Of a stretch of 64,000 bases of DNA, positions 11,601 through 24,700 are shown one piece after another. The notes below the pieces were generated by a model. The model saw nothing but the letters and a program-made list of their open reading frames with translations. It did not search any database and was not told the origin of the DNA. The position numbers and the translations under genes were made by a program. This DNA comes from Oreocharis arfaki (Eukaryota > Chordata > Aves > Passeriformes > Paramythiidae). The stretch lies in the NCBI GenBank assembly GCA_013398015.1, contig VZRR01007844.1:128528-192527 (forward strand), in the 5' to 3' direction. Each line of letters starts with the position of its first letter. Positions within the stretch are counted from its first letter, which is position 1.

Positions 11601-14600
11601 ATTCAGATAAGTATAATGCTGATCACAATATTTACCAGCAGAATCTGTTAGAAACAGGGAGAGTGTGTAGTTGGGAGAGAGTCTAAAGAGCATGTTCATG
11701 TAATACATCTAGGAAGAAATTTATTCTACTCAATCTTCCCTTCATCTTTAGATAAACCACTGGTTTATAGCATGCTCATGGGAAATTCAGAGATTACTCC
11801 ATTTTCTATGGACATTGGCGAGGCACAATTCAATTCATGCAGCTTTTCCAGCTTGCTATACACACCTGTACTGGAAAGGTTTTCCCACTTTAAAGTGCCT
11901 TTTAGGAACTACAGGAAAACTTATGCAACTAACCTAATGATTACATCAATATAATCACATGAGAAAAAGGGCACCGTGAAAGACTTTGGGACACACTTTA
12001 GCACTTGGGAAGGAACACGGTTTCTTAATAATTTCTCACAATAACTCATCAAAACTTAGAAAAAGCAATACCTCTTCTCCTTATACTAACAGGGAAAGTC
12101 TAACTCTGGGCAAACTTTGAACTTGAGTAAATGTCACCTGTATAGCTGGGGAGAATTCTTCACCTGTACGAAAATGCTCCTTACACAATAGCCTTTTACC
12201 ATCCATATGCCTAGACCTGCTCTAGCTTGTCATCTCTTCATAGTCATTGTTCTCCAATTAACTTGGATTGTGGACAGCTTCTATCAGGATTGCTAACTCC
12301 TGCATGAGTCTCTCTAAATGTTTGATCATTTTCTAACAATTTCAGTGGCTCTCTAAAAAGCAATCCCCCCATCAACCTCACTTATTTAGCATGGTATGCC
12401 AAGAAAGTGCTCTCATTTTAACATAGTCTGAAAATTCATAACAAAACTTCCAATTTTCTTTTTCTTATAGATATGGCAAAGACTATTTAATCTCTGAGTA
12501 TTACACAGAAACAGCTGGGATGTTTCTGTGGCTTTCTTCTTTTTTTTCAGAGATCTAGTTGTCAACCAAAAGTTGAAAAAATGCCACAATTATTCCACCA
12601 GGCAAGGGGTTCTGGAGTACAGTGTTTAGTGCCACAGATACTGCCACTAAGTATGTCTGAGCTGCTTGCTTTCTCACAAAACCTCCTTAGTAGCCAGATG
12701 AAGATAATTACTGCCCAAGCTGATGAAAGTACAGTGTACCTCTTTTACCTTTTGAAAAATGCCTGGCTTTGTTTGTTAGGTTTGGTGAACAGGGACCTAA
12801 CCTGATTTCAGCCTTAATAAAGTAGAGGTGTGGGCAACTTGCTCTCTTTTTGGAAGAGGATATGAGGAACCTTGACTGATATGACCTTCACTACAGTGCT
12901 TTTTTTTTATAGCTTTATATTACAAAATCAGTTTGGACAAAATTAATTGTTTTGGCTGTCAACAGGGTGTAAAATCTGCATGTGTCCTACATGCACCGCA
13001 GCAGCAGGCAATGCTCTGCACTGCTGCAGGAATCAGCTCAGGTTAGGTCACAGCAGGTCAGTAAATAATCTCTAAAGCATTGAATAATTTAAAGGGTAAC
13101 TTGGTGGTCAATGAATGTCAGGCCTTTGTAATTCCGTTAATCATCTGTCCAAATGATCAATAACTTGCATTAAACAGTGAATTTTACAGTTTCTTCATTG
13201 ACTGTCTGTCTCACATGAGTATGGATTCGAGACAGATAATTGTATATGTTCCAATAACTTTGATGATTTGCATAACAAGGAAGTCAAGCTGAGTATATTC
13301 ACTTGCACTGAGAAGAATGAGTAACAGTGTCCTACCAAAAGCTAATGCAGTGGGACACCATCTCATGAGTACAGAGGCTCACAAAGTTTGAGACTGCTGT
13401 GTCCTGAGGGTTCATTTGGAACACTTGGTTCTACATAAGCTTCATTTCTTATTTCTTTATTTGCTTTGAAAAAAAATTGAGAATTTTAAAATCATGAACT
13501 GCCTGACTTCTATAGACTGTACAATGGGTTCTGTCAGCTACTTAATTGAGGTGAATCTGAATTTTGAAAGTATTTTCATCTAAATATACTAATATTATTT
13601 TGACTTGCTAGGAAGATTTTACTGAGCATACACAATGATATAAAAGTATCTTTTAACTAATCTTGTTTATATTGGTCCTTTAACCTTTTGAAGTGGTCAT
13701 GTTCTTTTTCTGTGCTTTATTCCATGTAAATTTGTCTCCAACAAATAACTGCAAACTCAGGGATATTGGCATACAGACAAGGAATGGGCAAACCATGAAA
13801 AGAGAAGCTTAGTGACATCATTTCCACCTCAAGCAGAATGAGGGTGTCAGCCTCAGTGTCCCCTGTGGCCCAGAACAAAGCACAGGTCTTTTCAGCCCAA
13901 GTCAATAGCTCTGCTGGGCAGTTACACCTGGACAAGGCAGACCTAACATGCCTGTAGTGGTTTCCTCACCCCAGAAACACTGACTGTCCCCCTGGGCAGC
14001 ACAAAGTCACTTCATGGGCAATAAAGATCCTTTTATCTGAGGCTTGTTAATAGACTCCACAAAGCATGGCAGACAGTTCTGGATTCTTTTTTGTGGTGCT
14101 GATTTTATGTTCCCATTGCTATTATAAAACAATGAAATCTAGAGGAAACTAATATATCCCTTTATTTAACCTAGAAAACTGATGAGCAGATTACCCAAGG
14201 TTACTGTACCTGATTCAAAGATTAAACATCATTTGGAAGTCAAAGGGCAACTATTTATCGGCTGCAATGTATTTAATTCAGGGCCTTGAGCAGGATTAAA
14301 TTTCTCATGGGTATTTGTGCTAATTTCGAAGGCTAGACTGACAGACAGTGTCTGAAAACAAAATTATAGAGGGATGGATTTAAACAGAATGTTTTTCTTT
14401 CCAGAATCCAAAGTGGCCTTATTTTTCAGTTGCTGGACTGAAAAATACTTCCACGTCCTTGGAGGATCAAGGGCTATCAAAACAGACAAAAGGAAGATCT
14501 GTGATTTAGTGGCATCACAGTTCACATGGTTTATATTTCTACTAAGCTCCCTGTGCTGTTTCACAGACCATGTGGCTTGGGATTGCTTTCAGACACAAAA

Positions 14601-15133
14601 CTATGCACGGAAGTACAGATTTAGATACAACCTAAGATACATCCACAGATATTTGGTGCTTCTGGACAATCTGTATTGAATCAAACCTGCTTATATTAAA
14701 GTATTAAATACATGTTGTCTTTAGAAATTTTCAAAGGCATCTTTGGGAAGTTGTTATGTGGAAAATGTAAGTAATTGCTTTAGACCAAAAGGACAGTGTG
14801 CCATCTGAACAAACAGAGCCTGCAGAGTATATTTGAGAGTGAAGGACTATTTCACTTGTAATTACTACAGCAGCACTGGATCTTACTACTCTAGCACATG
14901 CTGTCAACAAAACATATTTTTCAGTTTCCTCTTGGTTCAAACAACAATTTTTGCATTTATTCAGTTCTCCCAATGCAGTGTGAGAAAAAAAGTGTGAAAG
15001 AAAAGTCTGAGATGACTCTGGATGTAGGAGAAAGTGGAGAATATCTCTTGAATCCTGAGAAACTGCTGCATTTTTTACCTGAGAAATTATCTGGGGTGAG
15101 TTGGAAGTCTCAGTTGCTGTGTCACGTAAAAAT

Positions 15134-15717
15134 TGTGGGTTCATCCTGGTAGCAGCTCAGCCCCACAGAGACATTGTGGGGCTGAGCTGCTACATTCACA
15201 TCTCTCCCCCACGGCAGGATGGGGAACAGAAGAGAATTGGGAGGGCAAAAGTAGGAAGACTTGTGAGTTAAGATGGAGATAGTTTAATAGTAAAGCAAAA
15301 ACTTTGTGCGCCAGCAAAGCAAAACAAGAAATTCATTCAACACTCCTACGGGTAGGCAGGTGTTCAGCCATTGCCAGGACAGCAGGTCTCCAGCACATGT
15401 AATGGTGACTCAGGAAGACAAACACCATCACCCCGAACATCCTTTCCTTCCTCTCTCTTCCCCTAGCTTCTGTTGCTGTGCATGATGTGACATGATGTGG
15501 GATACCAATCATTGGCCAGTTGGGGTCAGCTGTCCCAGCTCTGTCCTCTCCCAGCTTCTGGTGTCCCCCAGCCCCTTGCTGCTGGGTTGGTATAAGCCCT
15601 GCTCACCAGTAACTGGAACATCAGGTTGTTACCAAGACTGCTTTGGTCACACATCCAGATCACAGCACCATACCAGCTAGTTGGAAGAAAAGTAATGTTA
15701 TCCCAGGGAAAACCAGT
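15134..15717 (-). mobile_element. Degraded solo LTR of an avian endogenous retrovirus
   Basis: Read on the minus strand, this ~585-bp segment follows the order of an LTR type I know from bird genomes: a start related to TGCTGGTTTTGGCTGGGAT, a central promoter part, a segment on the theme of CTGAACACCTGCCTGCC, a TTGTTTTGCTTTGCTGG stretch, an ATTAAA polyadenylation signal (plus positions 15283-15288) and a purine/pyrimidine-rich 3' part. No gag, pol or env sequence adjoins it, so it is a solo LTR. The TATA region seems lost: where I expect a TATATAAAG-like box, the element reads CAGCAACAGAAGC. AAAAT at 15129-15133 and 15718-15722 could be a 5-bp target duplication. The family name is left open, and recognition rests on memory of the consensus rather than a search. 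Confidence 0.72.
15149..15193. repeat. Perfect 19-bp inverted repeat (7-nt loop) at LTR edge
   Basis: GTAGCAGCTCAGCCCCACA at 15149-15167 is followed by the loop GAGACAT and then by its exact reverse complement at 15175-15193. The left arm resembles the terminal part of the LTR type (a CAGCAGCTCAGCCCCACA-like segment). The right arm therefore looks like a snap-back copy inserted between the LTR terminus and its body. Confidence 0.93.
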
Positions 15718-15722
15718 AAAAT

Positions 15723-18700
15723 GAAGTACCTATAAAATTTGTTGGCCAACCGTACGGAGTCATAGTGAATGCTAGGAGAAAATAGGGATTTGTAAGAGAA
15801 AAGAACATGAAATTAACTAACCTCCTTCTTGAGAATCTACAGTGAACAAGAAGATCCCGCTTTCAGCCTTGCGATGAGCATCTGAGAGGGAAGCATTACA
15901 AAATCTTTGGCTGGATTTGAGTCATTCTTATAGGGAACAGTAATCAGTGCTGTGGGCATTGGTTGTTAATTAATGACTAGCTAAAGGATTTGGATTGGAC
16001 ATGAACTGTTGCAAGTTATTAATTCCATAAGCCCCTGAGCCAATGTCATGACTACCGTGACCGTTTCAGGGTTTCCATTCTGTTAGGAGTCAGGCTCACC
16101 CAGCTCTATTTGCAGTGTCAGTTGCCCGCAAAGGCAGAGCTCATGGATGTGTGCATCGCTGACACAGGCATCCTGCCCAGCGCAATCCTTCAGGTCATGC
16201 CACTTCCACAATTTCTTTGCACAACCTCTGACCTGATCCACTGCCAAAATTCTGGTCAGAGGGAGCTTGTGTCATTTTTCCTTACAACACTCATTACCTA
16301 CAGAGACATAACTCTACAGTAGTAGGTCAACAAGCATGTATAGCAAACAGTGCTCCAGCGCTGTGATCCTTTTCCATGAGTCTTTTGTCTAGACTGTGAG
16401 CTTCTTGGAGCCAGTACCCTGAGTAGAAGCAGAGGAGACAGGATTCAGACACTAGAGTTACTCAGGTTTTACTTCCATCGCTAAAAAAATCTGCTTTGGT
16501 GCTTTTCAGTCCCTTGCAAATTTCAGAATTACAAAATCTGGGACACAGACAGTTTAAAAGGCAGAAAACTGAGTGTAGACCCCTTTAGATTTGCACAAGA
16601 GCTGCTAAAAATGAGTGACTAGTCAAAGTCAAAGAGCAGATCTGTGCTGATGCTGATCCCTCCTTCTGAACAGTTCTGATCACAGCTGCAGAATTTAACA
16701 CGCCTTGTAGGATGCCAGACCACACTATCCACATTTGAACTCTACCAGCCCCTCTCTTGATCTGTCCTCTGCTCTCTGCAGGGCACTGCTGGCTGTCACA
16801 AGGCTTTGTCATGCACAGCCACACACGTGCAACCTGCACAAAGACAAAGCAAGAGGGAATGGAATTTTCACTGTAAAACAAGAAGTAGGACTCTTGGAGA
16901 AATAGGCAATTGCAGAGTTTCTTTACAGTACCTGCAGAGTCCCTGTTCCTCGTCCCCTGGCCATGGTGTCAGCCACCTCAAGAGAATCCTCTGCTATGCT
17001 CCATACTAGCACCTTTGAAATGATGTGTCTGGAGAACTGCACACTGGTTCAGATCACTCCAAAGCCCCCTTAGTGGTTAGTGCTGTGGGACATTAGTTCT
17101 GGATGACTAATTATTTGGTTTAAAAACAGGTCTTTTGTTTCTTGGGCTATAAAGACAACATGACCACTTTTTGTACTTTTGACCCCAGGGAAAGAAAAGC
17201 CACAGATAATAGAATTAAACCCTCATTTCACTTGAGATAATATTTGTATTAGCTCCCTTAGTAAAATGTCATGTACACTGCCAAGTCTGCAGGTTATCAC
17301 TTCCACAGTTTGAGTGTTTGGAGACAGGGCTTGGAAATAGGGGGTATTTAGGGGAAAGCTCTGAGAATTATAAGACCTGTAACTGTAGAACTTTTTTCCC
17401 ACTCGGTCCAACATTTCCTTCAAGATTTGAGCTCAGACAGAATAATGGTTAGGATATTTTTTATTGGCCCAACACTGAAACATTATATAAGGTTTCAAGG
17501 CCACACAGATGATTTTCACCCTTTTTTTTAAGGCTCTCTGTAGACTTTGCAGGGAAAAGAATCAACACATTCAACTGTGATTCCAATTGTGCTCCTCTTC
17601 CAAGGGATTATTTTAAAATTCTAAGCACCATGAAATAAGAGTGCAAGTTCTCCCCATCAGTAGTCAGAGCTTTTTCCTTATAATTCTGAAATCATAGCAA
17701 CAATAATAAAGCTGTGGCCAAGTGTTAGTTTGAGACATTTCATTCCATCCCAGGGAAGAAATGAGAACTCTCTCCCTTTTCCTGCTGCAGTCCTGTTGTG
17801 TTTGGATTCCCACATGGTTTCAGGTAACCAAGATTAGATTTTTCCATAACATAGGAGCTAGTTCTTCTATTGCCTTCTCTTTTCCCCAACATGTTATCTT
17901 TTCCGCTTTGTAAATGGCAGTATACATTTTGCAAAAAAAAAAAAAAAAAACTGGTAAAGAGAGAATTTCAAACTCTGACATAGGTAGCACTCTGAGCAAG
18001 CTGGGTGATCAGGTAACACAGAGGTTTTTAGAGTGGCTTGTCTTCCCAATGAGGAAATGAAGTCATAGAACTTAGCTTCAGAAAGAACAAGCCTGTTTTT
18101 AAATATTCATTGTATCATCAGCACTTCTTAGCTGCAGAACACCACTCCAGCTTTTCCCATGAAGGAATCAAAGCTATGAGTTCTCTACACTTTTTAGGGT
18201 GCACGCGTTCATTCAGTCAATATACCACAGTGTAAGGTCTTCCTTCATTCACAGCTGATGACTGTTTCTCCTTTAATTTTATCTCCATGCTGGAGTTTTA
18301 GAGGCAAAGCACTGGCCTGGTGTGTCTTCACATACAAAGCTGGCTTTTGTGGGCAGGGCAGAGAGAACTGCTGGAGCCAGTAGAAGGAAAATAAGAGAGA
18401 AAGAAAATATTTTATCTGCTTTGTGCCATATGCTTTGGTGTCTGGTTACAGAATAGTCAGTCTACAATGACAATTCCATTCCCCATGCAATGGCACAACT
18501 GAGACCTGACACGGTGTGCAGGTGGTGTTTAACCAGGGCTTATGCATATACTGATCCTCTTGAATTCTGCATCCCCTTCGTAAGTCAGTGTCTGCAGTGA
18601 GCAGCTCCAGAATGTCTGTTTGAAGCACTTGTCCAAAAACACTGAGAAGGGAGACCTGTAAATAAGCTCTGGGAATGAAACAGACGTGGGTGTGTAGGAG

Positions 18701-21700
18701 AAAATTTGCAGAAAGCGATTAAAGCCACCTCTATTGTTATGACTTAGCTGCAGAATTCTGGGATTGGAACAACATGAAAAATATTGGAAATGGACAGATC
18801 CCGAAATAATTCCTCTTAGGTCCTCTTTGTGCTTCCGGCAATGGCCAGTCCAGTACTACCTGCCAAAAAGAAACATGACCTTGCATATAGGAGACTGGCC
18901 TTGTCGCTCATGGTCACAATCAGAGGCATACCTCAAACGTGGAACTACTATACAGTCATCTCCACAGGATAGAGGTACTTGTCAGTCAGGACAGGAACAG
19001 CTCCAGCTCTCAGGCAGTGGAAGCTGGAGCTTTTACTCATCTCTGCTCCAGAATGCTTGTGCTTCCAATGGTCTCGTGGACTGTGTCCCCAAAATATTTT
19101 TTGCACTGATTTGATGCTTATGTGTGCATGTGTGTGTGTATAAGTGAACAGACACACAAATAGGTTTGTCTGGCATTATCTCAGGAATTTGGATAGATGC
19201 TTACCACAATAATTGTCTGTGCACCACTTCAAACCTGGCACACAGCCCACCTCTGCACCCCAAAAGCAGGAACTAGATAGACTAGTCTGTGGTCTGGAAG
19301 GTCAGCTATACAATATACCATTTTTAAGGACATAAGAAGACTTCTGTGGTTACTTAGTACACACTATGCTATAATAACAACAAATACAACAGTCTCTTAC
19401 TTAAAGGAAAAGTATAAGGATCATTTGAACAGAAATCTCAAAAAAAATTTAAAAACCTATAAAACTTTCCACAACAGCTTAAACAGATTATTTTAAAAAT
19501 AATTCTATTAGTAAAGCCTTTAAAATTCCATATGAGGATTATTCAGCCAAAATCCCAGAGATCAGTTGTAGATAATTTCTAGTTGTCTTACTGTTTAAGC
19601 AGAGTTTTTCCCAAGAATTTCCACTACTCATCTTCTGTTTCCAAGAGAAAAATGTATGAATGATGGGTCTTCAGGATTTTTTTGTATTCCAAGTACTTAA
19701 TATTGAGCAATGCACAGGATGCAGAAAAAAAGAAATCTTTCACGTCTCCTTTTTCAGCTTTAAAAATGCTACAGAGGATACAAACACTATTTCTTCTCTT
19801 TAGCAGGTCACTTGTAATAGACAAGCTGCTTGTGATGCATTCCATGCTGGGACTAGCTATAAGCCATGCATCTGCTGAATTTAGGAATAAAGAGCTGGTC
19901 CATAAAATGTGGAATCAGAGGAGTGGCCTCAGGGGCATAATGGTGCATTACTGCTGTGAGATCAGAGTGTTTCACTGAAAGATATATATTGTTACAGGAA
20001 AAGGGGTTCCATGCTTTTTGATTCTGTCATTATTTATTGTTGCCATTGCTCATTTTCTGCGATGCTGGATCACATGGCAGAGAGAACTGTGGAGAGTACT
20101 CTGCAGCTTGCACTGGAGCTCACATTATTTGCCACAGCAGAGGAAAGTTTTCTTATTAGAGTAAGTTGTGTGCAAGAACTTTAAAGCTACTGCTCATCTA
20201 AGTATGAAAAACATTAAGTCTAGGAATAACTAGACTCCTTTACTTCCTGAGAAGGTCACAGACAGGCATTGTTCCTTGCTACTTCTCTACTGAACAGATT
20301 GATGAAGACAATCAGGATGAAGAGAGAGGAAGGATGAACAGGACTCTGACTGACCTTCCAACACAGACAACCTCATTTAACATTAGTCTCAGACACAGTT
20401 CCAGCTCTCAGTGCTTTTTGATAGCAGCAAATGGAAAATATCCATTCTATTCTGCTCAGATCTTTATTAATAGAAGTCCCCAGGCCTAGGACAAACTTCT
20501 TACCAGCTGACCATTATCAGCCTTAATTATTTACTAGATACCCCTGACAACTGTGACATTTACAAAGCAAGAGCCAGTGACTCACTGCGGATACATTTCC
20601 TATGCTTTTTCTTACGTAAGTTAACTCATAAGTGTATCACTCCTCAGGTTTGCTGGATTAAAAAAAATATGGATTAAAGGTCTCTTGGATTAATTATTAA
20701 ATGAACTTGGCTCATGAGTCATAGGATTTATGTCCAAAACCAGAAATGTGTCTCTTTAGAATCAGGTGTCTGTATACATTCCTGCAACTGGATGTGCAGA
20801 TTTCTGAGTGCCATTTGGTAGTTCCCAGGCTCTTGGAACTGCTGTGGTACCTCTCTGCTCTGAGGCTGCTCTCATAGGCTGTTTTTGCTTAATAACTTCA
20901 TACGAACAAGCAGCCTTGTCCAGAAAGACAGAGCAGGGCTGAGTGACAAGCAGGGATGGGTTCCATATGTTGGGAGCGGTCACTTTTACTAGGTAAATCA
21001 ATACCATGTTTGCCTTCTTATCTTGAAAGCTATGGGAGGACAGAGTACGTTAGCATGGAACTCTGCCTTGGCTCCTGCCATTATGCAGCTTCACAAACCT
21101 CTGCTCTGTGATGCTGTCAGTCACCTGAAGGAAAGGCTGTGGCTGGCTTGAATATGCTCATCTAGAATATGTTTGGGTATTTTTTCTGGATAAAACAGGG
21201 AGGCAGTGGCTGCATACACGATGGAGACTCAAAGGTGGACCTTACTGCTGGTAAGTGGTCTCTATTGGTTTCAGTTGGCTGGTGACAGATAAGACCAGTT
21301 TCACCTGAAGCTGACATGACTAGAAGCAGCACAAACTTTGCTCTACCTCTGCTATTTTTTGGCTTCTCAGAAGGTCCACTGATGGGTCAAGGGGGGATTT
21401 CTGAGTATGAATTCATAGTTTGTGTCACTGCCCAGAGATGATTTTGGGAGTTACAAACTACGCCAGAAAAAAACTGGCAGGAAATATACAGGATAGGATT
21501 ACTACGTAATAGCTAAATCTAAGACACTGGTTTCTTTAGTCCTTTTCCAGCACTGGCTGAAAACTCCCAATTCAAATGTTTCTATCAGGAGAAACCCTGC
21601 CACTCCTACCTTGTATACCAAGCCCTTAGAATATAGAGGTGTCAGTACAGTTTGTTCTCAGACTTTTACATAGATTCAGTTGCGTTCAGTTATGTCTCCT

Positions 21701-24700
21701 AAACCCTATCAAAGCTAGGACTGTCATTGCAGAAAAAGGTGCCTGACCCCGATGGTGTCTCTGGAGGCACTGAGCCTGCAAATCGGGCAGCGGTGGCAGT
21801 ACAGTCACCTGCTGTCATCACTGCACACCTGCACTGCTGCCTCACAAGTGAGCAGGGGTTGTAGCCCTACACCCTCTCCAGGCAGGGCACTGAGAGTTGC
21901 CAGAAACAAGAGCAGACAGGCAGGTGGATCTGCAGACTGCGTGAAATGCCCAGTACAGTGCATACAGGGTGTTTCTGTGCTAGACATCTGGTTTGTAAAG
22001 ATGATACTTTCTTTGTAGAAAGCCTTGTCACTGTCACACAAGGTGTTCTTTATTTTTCTTCTGAGCAGTTCTTGGCATCTACAAATGGAGTTTCTAGGTA
22101 AAATGCCAAAATGAGCTTCATCTCCGTAATCTCAGATCAATTAAGAGCATCCAGAAGATTAATTTAGGAATTTTCTCTACAGGGCTGCTCCTGGAATGTT
22201 CCAAACCAGACCCAGAGACTTTAGTTTGCTCTGGTTGTTTAGGTCTCACATTTTTATTTTGGGCCAGGCTGTTAGGAACAAGTGTTTAAAACAGCTTTAA
22301 TGTGGCCTATACTGACCCTTTCCATTCCCTGTCATTTTTACCCATGTAAAAGAGAGACTCAGCATCATCCTCCCACACAGGACAGAGGTTTCAGACTGAA
22401 AATTATCATTGGAGACTGTGTGAAGGGTTAGAGACTAAATGGGAATTTGCTTTTTATAAAACAGTTTCTCCTGCACTACTTGTCAATGTTGACCTCAGGA
22501 TCCTATATTTCCCATATTAGATTGATGATCTCACATATTGTGCTAAACGCGGTATCTATTCTTCTAGATACGGCATCTTAATATTTCTTTTGAGTTGCAT
22601 TTACCTTACATTCCTGCTGGAGAAAAAACAGCTGAGATTTTCATATTGCACTGGAATTTGTTGTGTGGTTTTTGGTAAAAGTTTGTGAACCTCATTTGAA
22701 GGTATTGGGGTTTTTTTCCAAAACAAAACAAACGTGGATGCCAGAATATACTGCAAGATACTTCCCTGAGACCATACATTAATTATTCTGAGAAGGTAGC
22801 AGGTTGGTCAATGCCTTCTTTAATACAAATGCCATACAAGAGGATATAAAACATAAAAATGACATATATATGCCTGATATTAAGCCAGAGTCTCAGCAAA
22901 CTGATCAGAAAATGTAATTACAGCAGGATGTAATTCAGAGAAGTCATCTGTACAGCAATACACTCACCCATGGGCACATATCAGATCAGCCAGCCCTAAT
23001 CCACTCCAAAAATCAGTGCTGAAATGGCCAAGTCCCTTCTGGACTTTAAACAAAGAAATTAGTTGCAGAAAGAGAACTACATCCATTTTGCAAAGATGAG
23101 TACTAGGTTATGGGTATTTATATTTTTTTGTAAAAACTTTCTTAAGATGATTATTTACCTGAACAGCCAAAACAGACATCCTTCGGACAACGGAATCTGA
23201 AACTCCGGAAACAGAGTTCAGGATCAATCCCCTGTTCATATACAACCTTTATTTACCTTAAATCTGGGTTTGGGGGGAATTGGTTTTGATTTGGGTTTGG
23301 GTTTTGTTGGGGTTTTTTTTCTTTTCTTTTTTTAGCTTGAATTTTACAGCACTATAAGGAAAAAACCCTCAATATTGATCCTTTAAGGTTAAGAACTTGG
23401 TGCACTTAAATTATTCTAACCCAGAAAGTTTGAAATTTATAGTCCCTCTTGAACCTTTCTGCCTCACCAGCTTCCTTGGGAGGACCCTACTACAGGCTGC
23501 ACGCCAACTGCAGTAAAATTTAAAGAGGTGAGAGAGAAACTTCCCAGAAAATATAAACATTTCATGGAAATGAAATAAGTCTTCCCTTATAGGAACTCAC
23601 CTCAGCAAGCTTTAGATAAATGAAAAGGTATTCAGAATTTTAAGTGGATATAAAGAGTGGTGGTTTAGATATGTTTGTTTATGAGCAAAGCAGAAATGCA
23701 TACTGTCCTGGGAGGGCCTGGGGGCCATCAGTCCGCCTATCCCGGGGCCAGTGGCGACCAGGGCAGTGGGTTGGTTTGTACTTCCCTCCAGGGTGATGGC
23801 AGCCCCACTCCCCCCTGCTCCACAAGGACAACCCCTGCCCCCACTCGCTTGAGCCCATGACGTCCACACACCCTGTGCAAGAGAGAAACATGCCCGAGTT
23901 CAGAGATGGGAAACTCGGAAAAACAGCAGCAAGCAAGGCACGGGAACGCACTCTGCTCTCGTGTTCAAGATCTCTGCTGACACAATACAGAAGACTCGCA
24001 TGGCTGTGGGGAGAAATAAAGTATGAGCATTAGGAGGGCTGTAAATTCCTCAGCCCCACTTGCTGGGCACTGGCTCCAGAGGCCTACTCCTCCTGCAGCT
24101 TACTGTGACCCACATTTCCTCAGAAATCTCAACACATCCGTGGAGGGTCTCAGAAGCTGCTGGGAAAATGATATGATGTAGGCAGAAAGGGGTTTTTCAG
24201 AGGGAAGCTTTTTTAGCTGGGAAGATGTTGGAAAATTCAGATTGAATGGTGGCTGGGAAGCACCAAGGGGTTGATGCCCACCCAGTGCTGGTCTCTGTGA
24301 AGGTCCTTGTCATGACCTCAGGAGAGACCTGTCAGGCAGATCTAATGTGGCTTTTCTGACCATTCCTCTCACATGGCCATGCACTGAACCAACAGTGACT
24401 TCAGCAAAGACCATGGGTGAACATAGCAGACATGTGAGCTGGCCCACGGCCCCACATGGGTGTTTGCTCACGCTGGTCCCATATTAATGACGTAAAATAA
24501 AAACAGGCAAAAAGTCACAAAGCCTGGAATTTCCACATGTTGTCACTGATTGGAATGGTTCTGATGTCAGGTTTTCCTTTCCCAGTTGTTTCTCCAGAAA
24601 TGTATAAACTCAATTCATTTAGAAACTTAAACCCATGCAATATTTGTCCATAAGAAATACTTCTGAGTATTCAACTCAATTTTTTTCTAAAGGCTCCTTA

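Larger units (their letters stand above)
7243..15133. other. Intergenic, no gene recognised
   Basis: No gene, RNA gene or clear transposon is visible between the AC microsatellite and the solo LTR. A (TA)12 run lies at 10839-10862 and a small ACTATA cluster at 11571-11600. Several AT-rich blocks full of homeodomain-like TAAT cores (about 9640-9780, 13080-13190 and 14215-14320) have the look of conserved noncoding elements. That is an impression from composition, not an alignment. Confidence 0.6.

Noticed and set aside
15149..15193. Hairpin as a microRNA precursor
   Set aside because: A 19-bp stem with a 7-nt loop is shorter than a typical pre-miRNA, and the arms derive from LTR sequence.
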